The notes under the pieces were generated by a model. It saw nothing but the letters and a program-made list of their open reading frames with translations. It was not told where the DNA came from and ran no database searches. Made by a program: the position numbers and the translations under genes. A stretch of DNA of 64,000 bases. It comes from Peristeroidobacter soli. Its GTDB lineage: Bacteria > Pseudomonadota > Gammaproteobacteria > Steroidobacterales > Steroidobacteraceae. Of this stretch, positions 50,524 through 58,941 are shown piece after piece. Each line of letters begins with the position of its first letter. The stretch's first letter is position 1. The stretch covers positions 1,116,001 to 1,180,000 of the forward strand of contig NZ_RYEV01000003.1 of NCBI RefSeq assembly GCF_004138485.1, in the 5' to 3' direction.

Positions 50524-52029
50524 CGTGGTCGCGCCGGCCGTGCGATACAGCGCGGCCGCCAGTCTTTCCGCTACGTCGGCGGGTAAATAACGAATTCTGA
50601 TTCCCGCTGTCATGGCGCTGGCGCCGGCGGTGTCGACGTAGAGGCTCGCCATGCGACTGCGTCGATCGAAGGGCGATGCCTCGACGCTCAAGGTTTGCAC
50701 ACGATCCCGCGGCACGATGGTCAGTCGGCGATTCAGCCAGCCATGACGAAACAACATGGCATCGCCGACCAGTGCCCAGCGCGTGTACTTCACATACAAG
50801 TGCGCATGCATCCATGCCAGCGGGATGCAGCTCAGCACCGCGACGATCGCGCCCTCGCGCAGATACCAGAGGGCAGGCGCGGTCAGAATGAGCACGGACC
50901 ACAGCGCGGTCTTGCGAAAGATGCGTCCTCGCGCGCGGGGTGCGAGCGGATGCCATTCGGGTTCGGTGCTCCAGTCCAGCGAGGGTAAGGCTGCTGCGAT
51001 GAGCGCAGGCGCGGCGCTGGCTGGACACACGGGCGCGAGCCATCGCGTTTTCATCCGTGAATTGTCGCCTTCGTCTTGATCGCCGCCGCTGTCGCCGGCG
51101 AGATCGACGTTCAGTGACACCCGGTGGAACCAGCGATGCAGCAGGGATTCGTGTTGATGAACCGCCTGAATGCGGCGCGTTCGTAACGTCAGCGCGACGC
51201 GCGTGAACAGGCCGTAACGAGCGCGCAGATCGCCGGCCACGCGAGTCAATCTGAAATCGTAGAAGGTCACGATGGCGAGAACGACCGACAGGATGCGCAC
51301 GGCGATGATGGCGCCCAATATCGTGATCGCGCCGAGTGCGATCTGCATCATCAGGCCGAGCGCCGCGAGCCCGGCGGCCGACGACGATTCCAGCACTCGA
51401 TCGACCAGTTGCCGGTTGATCACGAACACGCCGGCCTCGTGCAGCACGCCGAAGGCCGCGGCCACCAGAATCATGCCGCGATTGTCGATGAGGCCGTGGC
51501 GTACGAGCTCGCCTATGGTGAGGTGGAGCAGCGTGTTCTCGACCGGCGCTTCGATGGTTTTCTCTGCGGGCTGCGCTTCTGAGAAGACGCGCTCGCGCAT
51601 TTCCTGAACCGCGGCGAGATCGAGCACGCTGATCAGCGCTTCCGGTTTGCCGCCCGTGGATGTTTGCACGCGCACTTCGGCGACGCCGAACAGTCGATGC
51701 AACACGCCTCGCTCCGTGTCGATGTTTTCGATGCGCGCGTATTCGATGTGTCGAACGTTGCGGAATACCATTCCTCGACGCACGACCAGGCCGGTCGGGC
51801 TGAAGCCATAGCGGAAGGTCAGTTGAACCCACACCGCACGGATGGCGACGGCGGCGACGATGATCGGCACGATCCACGGGCCGAACGGGCCGGGCGTGTC
51901 ATCCCGCACGTTGAAGAAGAGCAGGGCGATCAGGGGCAACACCATTTGTTTGATCGCGCCGCTCAGGCCGAACACCCAGGAGAGCGCGTGCAGCCGAAGG
52001 GTCGGCTGAAAGTCAGGATCAGACGCCAC
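50521..52029 (-). CDS. Bacterial PH-domain membrane protein (YdbT-like)
   Basis: A protein of about 500 residues with three bPH2 domains separated by transmembrane helices. Two starts are possible: ATG at 52056, with no site, and GTG at 52029 behind GAAGGGG, which I prefer; the frame is the same. The domains are visible in RHIEYARIENIDTERGVLHRLFGVAEVRVQTS, RTRRIQAVHQHESLLHRWFHRVSLNVDLAG and RVQTLSVEASPFDRRSRMASLYVDTAG. The pair of a short and a long bPH2 protein matches the ydbS-ydbT pair of many bacteria, whose role in the membrane is not known. It overlaps the upstream short bPH2 gene. Confidence 0.82.
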   Translation of the reverse strand: MASDPDFQPTLRLHALSWVFGLSGAIKQMVLPLIALLFFNVRDDTPGPFGPWIVPIIVAAVAIRAVWVQLTFRYGFSPTGLVVRRGMVFRNVRHIEYARIENIDTERGVLHRLFGVAEVRVQTSTGGKPEALISVLDLAAVQEMRERVFSEAQPAEKTIEAPVENTLLHLTIGELVRHGLIDNRGMILVAAAFGVLHEAGVFVINRQLVDRVLESSSAAGLAALGLMMQIALGAITILGAIIAVRILSVVLAIVTFYDFRLTRVAGDLRARYGLFTRVALTLRTRRIQAVHQHESLLHRWFHRVSLNVDLAGDSGGDQDEGDNSRMKTRWLAPVCPASAAPALIAAALPSLDWSTEPEWHPLAPRARGRIFRKTALWSVLILTAPALWYLREGAIVAVLSCIPLAWMHAHLYVKYTRWALVGDAMLFRHGWLNRRLTIVPRDRVQTLSVEASPFDRRSRMASLYVDTAGASAMTAGIRIRYLPADVAERLAAALYRTAGATT

Positions 52030-52483
52030 TGCCGGCCCCTTCGGCGAGCAATGCATCGCGCAGGGCGATCGCGTCTTCGTGGCGCAAGCCGGGCAGCTCG
52101 ATCCGGGTGTGCCGGCTGCCTGCCGTGTACAGCTTCAGCGTGCCGATGTCGTAGCGACGCTCGAGCGGTCCTTGCGACACGTCGGTATGTTGGATGCGAA
52201 CGCGCGGAAGCGCGATGCGCGAGCGCCAGAGCACGCCGCTCTCGATGGCGATGCCCGTGTCATCGACGCCGAAACGCAAATGTCGATACGACAGCGGCGG
52301 CCACCACCACGTGCGCAGAATGCCAGCGATGAATACGAGCAGCGGCGCGAGCGGCCAGAGTGGAGGGATCGAGAAACTGAATGCGGTCACGGCAACCGTG
52401 ACGATCAACGTTGCAATGGCCGCTTCCCACCGCCAGACGCCAATGATTCCCGAGTCGACGTGTGAGAGTTGCAACGGCGCCAT
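52019..52483 (-). CDS. Small bacterial PH-domain membrane protein (YdbS-like)
   Basis: A 154-residue protein with two N-terminal transmembrane helices (AAIATLIVTVAVTAFSF and LWPLAPLLVFIAGIL) and one bPH2 domain (ESGVLWRSRIALPRVRIQHTDVSQGPLERRYDIGTLKLYTAGS). Its start follows AGCAGG. Its 3' end overlaps the downstream three-domain protein gene by at least 11 bases, so the two are translated from one message and probably form one membrane complex. The function of this pair is not established. Confidence 0.82.
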   Translation of the reverse strand: MAPLQLSHVDSGIIGVWRWEAAIATLIVTVAVTAFSFSIPPLWPLAPLLVFIAGILRTWWWPPLSYRHLRFGVDDTGIAIESGVLWRSRIALPRVRIQHTDVSQGPLERRYDIGTLKLYTAGSRHTRIELPGLRHEDAIALRDALLAEGAGSGV

Positions 52484-52524
52484 CCTGCTTGGGAGAGAGG
52501 CGTCGATTCTAACCCGCCGCGAGC

Positions 52525-52935
52525 CTAAGCCCAGTTCTCCACGGTCAGGGCATTGAAGGGCGCGAAGTCGCGCACATTGGAGGTCACGAGGATGAGCTCA
52601 TTGATCTGCGCGATCGCAGCGATCTGACCGTCGATGAAGGGGACCGTGGTTCCGAGCCCCTGCAGGCGGACGCGCTCGATCGCGTGCAACTTCGCCGCCA
52701 GGTCATCGTAGGGAAGAATCTCGAAAGTCTTGATCACATCCGCGAGATAGTCCTGCAGAGCATGGCGACGTTTGCCCACCGCCAGGCGTTTGCAGCCAAA
52801 CTGCAATTCGTGCCACACCGGCGCGGCGATCGCGCATTCATCCGCGACCGCCATCAGCTTTCTCATCACGCCGGCGGAGGGCGTGATCATCATGGGCTGC
52901 GACACCACGTTGGTGTCCAGTAAATAACGCAGCAT
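52525..52935 (-). CDS. PIN-domain toxin (VapC-type ribonuclease)
   Basis: A 136-residue PIN-domain protein. The four acidic residues of the nuclease site can be placed: Asp7 in LLDTNVVS, a Glu in WHELQFG (about residue 43), an Asp in FIDGQIAAIA (about 101) and the Asp of SNVRDF (about 122). These toxins cut specific RNAs when their antitoxin is degraded. Its ATG lies 10 bases after the stop of the Phd-type antitoxin gene, behind GCGGGG, and the order antitoxin-toxin is typical. Confidence 0.9.
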   Translation of the reverse strand: MLRYLLDTNVVSQPMMITPSAGVMRKLMAVADECAIAAPVWHELQFGCKRLAVGKRRHALQDYLADVIKTFEILPYDDLAAKLHAIERVRLQGLGTTVPFIDGQIAAIAQINELILVTSNVRDFAPFNALTVENWA

Positions 52936-52945
52936 GGTGCCCCGC

Positions 52946-53224
52946 TCAAAAATCGACTTTGCGTCCGGGGCTGCGGTCGCGAAGCCGGCGGGCGAACTCC
53001 GGCTCCAGGCCGACGTCGGCCAGGGAATGTTTTTTCAGAAACCGCTGATAGGCGTCCTGAAAGGTCGGGCGCTCGCTGCGTAACCGTTGATATTCGTTGA
53101 CTGAGATCATGATTGCGACTCCTTTTCCTCTACGCGTCAGTTCAATGGCCGCGCCCGCCTCCACCTCATCGATCAGAGTGGGCAAGTTGGCTCGTGCTTC
53201 AGCGATGGCATAACTTTTAATCAT
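52946..53224 (-). CDS. Phd/YefM-type antitoxin
   Basis: A 92-residue protein. The N-terminal IAEARANLPTLIDEVEAGAAIELTRRGKGVAIMISVNEYQRL is the Phd/YefM fold, which binds DNA and autoregulates the operon. The C-terminal half (TFQDAYQRFLKKHSLADVGLEPEFARRL) is the likely toxin-neutralising tail. Start ATG at 53224 is used because longer frames upstream would run into the ligase gene region. A pair of TGTACA motifs lies just upstream and could be the operator. Confidence 0.88.
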   Translation of the reverse strand: MIKSYAIAEARANLPTLIDEVEAGAAIELTRRGKGVAIMISVNEYQRLRSERPTFQDAYQRFLKKHSLADVGLEPEFARRLRDRSPGRKVDF

Positions 53225-53232
53225 TTTTCCGG

Positions 53233-53250
53233 TGTACACCTGCCTGTACA
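53233..53250. promoter_or_regulatory. Paired TGTACA operator upstream of the antitoxin gene
   Basis: TGTACA occurs at 53233-53238 and again at 53245-53250, with centres 12 bases apart, about one helical turn, a few bases upstream of the antitoxin start. Each is itself a palindrome. Phd-type antitoxins bind such repeated palindromes to repress their own operon, so this is a candidate operator. It is inference from position and symmetry. Confidence 0.5.
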
Positions 53251-53273
53251 CGGAATCAACCTGATTTTTGCCG

Positions 53274-54155
53274 CTAATCCGGCGGTTTCTCACGAAGAAA
53301 GCGGGCGAAGCGGGGGATGCCGCGGGCGGTGACGTTGTCATGGCTGTAAGTGATCCAGCTGCCGACGGCGGGCGGGTTGCGACGCTGTGCGTCGGTGAAG
53401 CCGGTGCCGATGCGAAACTGTGAGCCGTCGGCGGTGCGCACGAGCAGTGCGCCGAGCATGCCGAGATATTTTCCCTGACCGGGAACATGCGCGATGACCC
53501 GGGCTTCGGCGTCCTGGTGGGGCTTGAGCTTCAGCAGGTCATCACTGCGCTCGGCGCGGTACAGCGAATCGTCCCTGTGAAGCATCAAGCCTTCGCCGCC
53601 GGCTGCGGCGACGGTTTCCAACTGACGGTGCAGTGAGAGGTCATCTGCGACGCGGGACTGTGTGACTGCGCGCAGCCAATCGATTCGCAGCGGCGCCAGC
53701 ACAGATCGCAACGTTTCCAGTCGTGCGCTGAAAACTCCTCCGTGCGCCGGCAGATCGAAGACCATGAAACGGATGTCGCGCCAGGCGATGTCGTCGGGGT
53801 CGAGATCGCGCACCGTCGCGGTGACTTGCTCGAACTGGCCGCGGCCTGCCCACAGTTCGCCATCGAGTGGCTCCGCGGGCCAGCCGCGGACGAACCACGC
53901 TGGCGCATGAATGGGATTGCCGGCGCGCGTGATCAGGCGCTGGCCGTCCCAATACGCCCGCACGCCGTCATACTTCTCACTGACCCAATACCGGGACACG
54001 TCGACCTCGGCATCGTCGAAATCATTGGCGAGCAGCAGCGGCGGCGGGGCCGCCTGCGCTGGCGCGGGCACGCACACCGTTCCGACGACGAGTGCGGACT
54101 CGACCAGAAGCAGCGTAGCTGCCTTGCGCGTTGTGAAGCGGTGTGCGGTGTCCAT
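53274..54155 (-). CDS. Exported ATP-dependent DNA ligase (Lig E type)
   Basis: A 293-residue protein. The start ATG at 54155 opens a signal peptide (AATLLLVESALVVGTVCVPAPAQAA), so the enzyme is exported to the periplasm. The catalytic core follows: the adenylated Lys in SEKYDGVRAYWDG, then DGELWAGRGQFEQV, EGLMLHRDDSLY, and the Lys pair in LLKLKPHQDAEARVI. The protein is a minimal ligase of the Lig E group, without extra DNA-binding domains. Such enzymes join nicks and are thought to act on DNA taken up by natural competence; no competence gene is seen here. It is divergent from the DsbA-like gene. Confidence 0.87.
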   Translation of the reverse strand: MDTAHRFTTRKAATLLLVESALVVGTVCVPAPAQAAPPPLLLANDFDDAEVDVSRYWVSEKYDGVRAYWDGQRLITRAGNPIHAPAWFVRGWPAEPLDGELWAGRGQFEQVTATVRDLDPDDIAWRDIRFMVFDLPAHGGVFSARLETLRSVLAPLRIDWLRAVTQSRVADDLSLHRQLETVAAAGGEGLMLHRDDSLYRAERSDDLLKLKPHQDAEARVIAHVPGQGKYLGMLGALLVRTADGSQFRIGTGFTDAQRRNPPAVGSWITYSHDNVTARGIPRFARFLREKPPD

Positions 54156-54353
54156 GGCGGTATGACACCACCGGGCGCCGTGCCAAAGTGGCCTCATTTC
54201 TGGTGCATTCACCCAGAAAGTACCGATATCGGTGCAGCCGAAAGCTGTTATGGGGCGGCCCGATCGAAAAGCACTGAGATTCAAGCTCAGATGCCCGCGA
54301 TCGGCGGTAGTATCGGAGCGGATTGCCGGCTGCCGGCCGGCGCAGGAGGATGC

Positions 54354-54890
54354 ATGACTCAGCAGCACGACCTGGTGGCCCCCGTCACCGCCATCGATCA
54401 CAGGCTCGGTCCCGATCACGCACCGGTCACGGTCGTCGAGTACGGCGATTTCGAATGTCCGACGTGCAAGCAGGCGGCGCCGTCGCTGCAGCTGTTGTTG
54501 AGCCGCTTCCCCGGCCAGGTGCGGCTGGTGTTCCGTCATTTCCCGCTCGAGGAAGTGCATCCGCATGCGCTGTGTGCCGCCGAGGCGTCGGAAGTGGCGG
54601 CTCAGCAAGGCAAGTTCTGGGAGATGCACGATCTGCTGTTCGCCAATCAGTTGCATCTGAAGCCCAATCAGTTGCGCGGCTATGCCGAGCAGTTGAATCT
54701 CGACATGGCGCGCTACACCGCCGAGATGGACGACGAGATCTATCGTCAGCGGATTCGTGAGCACATCGACACCGGCCGGCGCAGCGGTGTGCGCGGTACG
54801 CCCGGGATCTTCATCAACGGCGAGATTCACGACGTGTCCGCCGGCATGCAATCGCTGTTCGACAAAGTGCAGGCGCTGCTGGGCAAGTAA
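54354..54890 (+). CDS. DsbA-family thiol oxidoreductase-like protein
   Basis: A 178-residue protein. ATG at 54354 follows AGGAGG. It has a thioredoxin fold of the DsbA/FrnE type with active site CPTC in VEYGDFECPTCKQAAP and the cis-Pro region GVRGTPGIFINGE. No signal peptide is visible, so it is likely cytoplasmic rather than periplasmic. It lies 14 bases upstream of a flavoprotein that resembles thioredoxin reductase but has lost its own Cys pair; the two are probably one unit. The redox partner is therefore a question (see findings). Confidence 0.85.
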   Translation: MTQQHDLVAPVTAIDHRLGPDHAPVTVVEYGDFECPTCKQAAPSLQLLLSRFPGQVRLVFRHFPLEEVHPHALCAAEASEVAAQQGKFWEMHDLLFANQLHLKPNQLRGYAEQLNLDMARYTAEMDDEIYRQRIREHIDTGRRSGVRGTPGIFINGEIHDVSAGMQSLFDKVQALLGK

Positions 54891-54904
54891 CGCACGGTGC
54901 TCTC

Positions 54905-56578
54905 ATGCCAAACGAGCTATACGAAAAGCGCGCGGAGCAGATGTTTCCGAAGCTCACGAAGGCGCAGATCGCGCGCCTCGAGCCTCATGGCGTGCATCTG
55001 CCGACGGTCGCGGGACAGGTACTGATCGAGCCCGGCGCCCACGAGCACAAGATGATGGTGGTGCTGGCCGGCAGCCTGAAGATCACCATCCCTGGCTTCG
55101 ACGAGCAGGTCATCAAGCCGCTCGGGCCCGGAGACTTCGCGGGTGAGATGAGCACGCTTCGTGGCACGCCCGGCTTTGCCCGGGTGGAAGTCGGCGAGCC
55201 GGGTGAAGTGCTGGTGATCACCGACAGCGATCTGCGCGTGGTCGTGCAGACGGACGCGGAGCTCAGCGAGATCTTCATGCGCGCCTTCATCCTGCGCCGC
55301 ATGGGATTGATCTCGGCACCGAACACCGAAATGACATTGATCGGCTCGCGTTATTGCGGCCACACGTTGATGTTGCGTGAGTTCCTGGCGAGAAATGCGC
55401 ATCCGCATTTTTATCTCGACGCTGACCTGGATCAGGAAGCGGCCGGGCTGTTGGAGCGCGCGGGCCTCACGGCGGCCGATGTTCCCGCCGTGATCGGTCG
55501 TGGTCGCGCGCTGTCGCATGCGAGCCTGCGACAGCTGGCGGAGTTCCTGGAACTCAATCCTGAGATCGATCCGGACATCATTCACGATGTGCTGGTCGTC
55601 GGTGCCGGGCCGGCGGGGCTGGCCGGCGCGGTGTATGCCGCTTCCGAAGGCCTGGATGTGCGGGTGATCGACAGCTTCGCTCCCGGCGGCCAGGCGGGCA
55701 CCAGTTCACGCATCGAGAATTATCTGGGCTTTCCCACCGGCATCACCGGCCAGGCGCTGGCCGGTCGCGCGTTGGTGCAGTCACAAAAGTTCGGCGCGCG
55801 GTTTCATGTCGCCTGCGACGCGGTGGCCTTGCATTGTGATAAGTGGCCGTATCGGGTCGAGATGGCCGACGGTCGCATCGTGCAGGCTCGCACCGTGTTG
55901 ATCGCGACGGGCGCGCAGTACCGCAAGCCGGAGCTGCCGAACCTGGATAAGTACACCGGCGTGGGCCTCTACTACGCAGCGACGCATCTGGAAGGCCGGC
56001 TGTGTCAGAACGAGGAAATCATCGTGGTCGGCGGCGGCAATTCAGCCGGTCAGGCCGCGGTGTTTCTTGCTGGCAACTGTCGTCAGGTACGCATCATGGT
56101 GCGTTCGGACGGTCTCGCCGAGACCATGTCTCACTATCTGATTCGGCGCATCCAGGAAGCGCCGAATATCACCTTGCACACACGCACTCAGATCAGTTGT
56201 CTGGAGGGTGCGGACGAGCTGGAACATGTGACGTGGACGGACGCGCGCACGGGCGAACGGGAGCGGCGCCCGATTCGACACGTGTTTCTCATGACCGGAG
56301 CCGCGCCGAACACCGAGTGGCTGAAGGACTGTGTGAATCTCGATGAGAAAGGCTTCGTGCGCACAGGCGCCGACTTGAGCAAGGACGAGCTGACGGCGGC
56401 GCGCTGGCCGATGCCGCGTGCGCCGTACATCATGGAGACGAGCTTGCCCGGTGTGTTCGCCGTCGGCGATGTGCGCTCGGGCAGCGTCAAGCGAGTGGCA
56501 TCAGGGGTCGGCGAAGGCTCGATCTGCGTGCAGTTCGTGCACCGGGTGCTCAGAGAACTGCCGGCGGTCTTCGGTTAG
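54905..56578 (+). CDS. cNMP-domain/thioredoxin-reductase-like flavoprotein
   Basis: A 557-residue fusion. Residues about 1-130 are a cyclic-nucleotide-binding (CRP-like) domain (LAGSLKITIPGFDEQVIKPLGPGDFAGEMSTL). Residues about 140-215 are a thioredoxin-like domain with a single Cys (SRYCGHTLMLREFLARN). From about 225 it is a pyridine-nucleotide-disulfide reductase fold: FAD site VVGAGPAGLAGAVYAASEG, NADPH site VVGGGNSAGQAAVFLAG and final VFAVGDVRSGSVKRVASGVGEGS. The CxxC of thioredoxin reductase is replaced by YYAATHLE (about residue 352). It is located directly after the DsbA-like gene. Its substrate cannot be predicted, though a reductase with a cNMP switch is likely. Confidence 0.85.
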   Translation: MPNELYEKRAEQMFPKLTKAQIARLEPHGVHLPTVAGQVLIEPGAHEHKMMVVLAGSLKITIPGFDEQVIKPLGPGDFAGEMSTLRGTPGFARVEVGEPGEVLVITDSDLRVVVQTDAELSEIFMRAFILRRMGLISAPNTEMTLIGSRYCGHTLMLREFLARNAHPHFYLDADLDQEAAGLLERAGLTAADVPAVIGRGRALSHASLRQLAEFLELNPEIDPDIIHDVLVVGAGPAGLAGAVYAASEGLDVRVIDSFAPGGQAGTSSRIENYLGFPTGITGQALAGRALVQSQKFGARFHVACDAVALHCDKWPYRVEMADGRIVQARTVLIATGAQYRKPELPNLDKYTGVGLYYAATHLEGRLCQNEEIIVVGGGNSAGQAAVFLAGNCRQVRIMVRSDGLAETMSHYLIRRIQEAPNITLHTRTQISCLEGADELEHVTWTDARTGERERRPIRHVFLMTGAAPNTEWLKDCVNLDEKGFVRTGADLSKDELTAARWPMPRAPYIMETSLPGVFAVGDVRSGSVKRVASGVGEGSICVQFVHRVLRELPAVFG

Positions 56579-57192
56579 AACCAGTTGTAGTTGAAGCTGA
56601 TGCTGACGCGCTCGCCCGCGACCGGATTCGCCGGCACTTCGTGTCGCAGCCAGCTTTCGAACAGCACGACCTTGCCCGCTTCGGCGGGCACCACCGACCA
56701 CGCACGATTCGCCCGGCTCGCATCTGCCCGCCGCGGCGGCGCGGCCATGAATTTGTCCAGGCGCGGATCTTCGAACTTCAGGCCGGCGCAGCCCTTGGGA
56801 GTCTGCACGTAATAGGTGCCGCTGATGGTCGACAGCGGATGCAGATGCATGCTGTGCGCGACCTGCCGCGGCATGATGTTCACCCAACAGTCGGTCATCT
56901 CCAGCTCACGATCCGTCATGTCGAGCTCGAGTGTCTTCACGAACGATTTCACATGCCGGCTCAGCTGTTTTTCCAGCTGGGCGAAGGTCGGCGAGACCTG
57001 CTGCATGCGATGCGCGGAGTGATAGGAGGTGAAGCCGCCGGGATAGTTTTTCTCGGACCACTTCTGGCCGGCTTCATCGTCGAGCTGCAGTTGCAGGCAC
57101 TCGCGCAACAGCTGCTTGTTGAGCTTGCGCCACTCGCCTCGTTGCAGTGGAGCGGCGTAAATATAGGTGGGAAAAAGGGTTTGAATGGGCAT
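56575..57192 (-). CDS. 2-oxoglutarate/Fe(II) oxygenase of the TIGR02466 type
   Basis: A 205-residue protein. Features: N-terminal IQTLFPTYIYAAPL, the iron-binding region MHLHPLSTISGTYYVQTP (His-x-His), the second His in LFESWLRHEVPAN and the oxoglutarate-binding Arg in GERVSISFNYNW. These are the marks of a small conserved family annotated as putative 2OG-Fe(II) oxygenase. The substrate is unknown. It overlaps the end of the flavoprotein gene by 4 bases (convergent). It is divergent from the hydrolase gene with only 36 bases between start codons. Confidence 0.85.
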   Translation of the reverse strand: MPIQTLFPTYIYAAPLQRGEWRKLNKQLLRECLQLQLDDEAGQKWSEKNYPGGFTSYHSAHRMQQVSPTFAQLEKQLSRHVKSFVKTLELDMTDRELEMTDCWVNIMPRQVAHSMHLHPLSTISGTYYVQTPKGCAGLKFEDPRLDKFMAAPPRRADASRANRAWSVVPAEAGKVVLFESWLRHEVPANPVAGERVSISFNYNWF

Positions 57193-57204
57193 GGGCGGGG
57201 ATTC

Positions 57205-57218
57205 TACCCCATGGGGTA
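57205..57218. promoter_or_regulatory. Perfect 14-bp palindrome between divergent genes
   Basis: TACCCCATGGGGTA is its own reverse complement. It lies in the 36-base gap between the divergent 2OG oxygenase and hydrolase genes, so it would overlap both translation start regions. It may be an operator or a start-site block; the same CCCCATGGGG core occurs at 43191-43200, beside the start of the EAL gene. Confidence 0.45.
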
Positions 57219-57228
57219 CCATGGGCCC

Positions 57229-57873
57229 ATGAAAGCCCTGATCATTCCCGTTACGCCCTTTCAGCAGAACTGTTCGGTCATCTGGGACGAGCGCAGCAAG
57301 CGCGCGGCTGTCGTCGATCCAGGCGGCGACCTCGATCGGGTGCTCGCGGAAGTGGATCGAGAGGGGCTGCAGCTGGAGAAGATTCTGCTGACGCACGGGC
57401 ATCTGGATCACGCGGCCGCGACGGCGGAGCTGGCGAAGCTGCGCCATCTGAAGATCGAAGGGCCGCATCGGGACGATCAGTTCTGGATCGATCAGCTGCC
57501 CGAGGCGACTCAGCGCTTCGGCTTTCCACCGGCCGCGGCATTCACGCCGGATCGTTGGCTGGAGCAGGGCGACCAGGTCAGCGTGGGCGATCAGATCCTC
57601 GAAGTGCGGCATTGTCCCGGTCACACGCCGGGTCACGTGATCTTCTTTCATCCGCAGCAGAAGTTCGCCTGGGTGGGCGATGTGATTTTCGCCGGCTCCA
57701 TCGGCCGCTCCGATTTTCCCCGCGGCGATCACCAGACTTTGGTCAAATCCATTCGCGAGAATCTGTTCCCGCTCGGCGACGACGTGCGCTTCGTGCCCGG
57801 GCACGGCCCGCTGTCCACGTTCGGACAGGAGCGCCAGACCAATCCGTTCGTCGCCGATCACCGCTTCGGCTGA
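57229..57873 (+). CDS. Metallo-beta-lactamase-fold hydrolase (YcbL/glyoxalase II-like)
   Basis: A 214-residue protein. ATG at 57229 is taken because the frame upstream overlaps the divergent gene. It has the MBL signature THGHLDHAA (two His-x-His plus Asp), a further His in HCPGHTPGHVIFF, the Asp in WVGDVIFAGSIGRSD and the last His in FVPGHGPLST. This arrangement is that of the YcbL/glyoxalase II group, which hydrolyses thioesters such as S-lactoylglutathione; binding of two zinc ions is expected. It is the first gene of a rightward series. Confidence 0.9.
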   Translation: MKALIIPVTPFQQNCSVIWDERSKRAAVVDPGGDLDRVLAEVDREGLQLEKILLTHGHLDHAAATAELAKLRHLKIEGPHRDDQFWIDQLPEATQRFGFPPAAAFTPDRWLEQGDQVSVGDQILEVRHCPGHTPGHVIFFHPQQKFAWVGDVIFAGSIGRSDFPRGDHQTLVKSIRENLFPLGDDVRFVPGHGPLSTFGQERQTNPFVADHRFG

Positions 57874-57954
57874 TGGCTCGATCGAGATAGTCGGAGACCC
57901 CGCCGCGAAGGCACCTGCGTCAGCGAGTTCGTACCCTCGCCGGCGGAGGTATTC

Positions 57955-58920
57955 ATGTCGTCGACGCAATTGAATGATGATGGTCTGGATCCGGAGATCC
58001 GTCGTTTTGTGAAGCTGATGGGCCAGCGCTGGCGTCAGCATCCGCCGCTGGACAAGGTGTCGTTTCCCGAAGCGCGTCGTATCGCCGAAGAAGTGCGATC
58101 CGCGTGGACGCGCGGCGGCCCGCAGATGGCGCGCACCGAAGAGATCATGGTGCCTGCGCCCGACGGCCCGGTCCGCGTCCGCATCCATGATCCGCGCAAC
58201 GACGGCCTGCGCCCCGCGTTTGTTTATTTGCACGGCGGTGGCTGGACCATCTTCAGCATCGATACTCACGACCGCCTGATGCGCGAGTACGCCGCTCGCA
58301 GCGGCATGATCGTGATCGCCGTCGATTACTCGCTGTCACCCGAGAGCCGCTTTCCTCGCGCCATCAACGAAACCGTCGCGGTCGTGCGCTGGCTGCGCGA
58401 GAAGGGCACGAGCTACGGCGTCGATCCTGATCGCATTGCTGTCGGCGGCGATTCGGCCGGCGCGGCGATGACGATTTCCACCTGTATCAAGCTGCGCGAC
58501 GCCGGCGAGACCGACGCGGTCAAGGCGATGCTGCTGAACTATGGCGCCTACGATGCGACTTGTGACAACGAGTCCTACAAGCGCTACGGCGAAGGTGGCT
58601 ACATGTGGGATCGCGGCGAGATGGCGGCGTTCTGGCGCAACTATCTCGGCGACACGCCGATGACCGATCCGCTCGCCTGTCCCATTCACGCCGATGTTCG
58701 CAATCTGCCGCCGGCATTCTCGGCCGTGCCGGATTGCGACGTGATGTACGAGGAGGCAATGGAGATGGCGGAGAAGCTGCGTCGCGCCGGTGTGAAGTCA
58801 CACATCGCCGTGTATGCGGGTGCGACGCATAGCTTCCTCGAAGCGGTGTCGATTGCACGAATCGCCGATCGCGCCTTCACCGAAGCCGCGCGCTGGTTGC
58901 GCGATACGTTGAACAGCTGA
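57955..58920 (+). CDS. Alpha/beta hydrolase of the hormone-sensitive lipase family
   Basis: A 321-residue protein. ATG at 57955 follows GGAGGT. Landmarks: YLHGGGWTIFSID with the oxyanion HGGG, catalytic Ser in GGDSAGAAM, catalytic Asp near PDCDVMYEEA and catalytic His in GATHSFLEA. These fit an HSL-type (bHSL) carboxylesterase, active on small esters or acyl amides. No signal peptide. It is 21 bases upstream of the dgcN gene, same strand, and the start of the next gene follows closely, so it is probably part of that operon. Confidence 0.88.
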   Translation: MSSTQLNDDGLDPEIRRFVKLMGQRWRQHPPLDKVSFPEARRIAEEVRSAWTRGGPQMARTEEIMVPAPDGPVRVRIHDPRNDGLRPAFVYLHGGGWTIFSIDTHDRLMREYAARSGMIVIAVDYSLSPESRFPRAINETVAVVRWLREKGTSYGVDPDRIAVGGDSAGAAMTISTCIKLRDAGETDAVKAMLLNYGAYDATCDNESYKRYGEGGYMWDRGEMAAFWRNYLGDTPMTDPLACPIHADVRNLPPAFSAVPDCDVMYEEAMEMAEKLRRAGVKSHIAVYAGATHSFLEAVSIARIADRAFTEAARWLRDTLNS

Positions 58921-58941
58921 GCATTCATAACAAGTAACACC

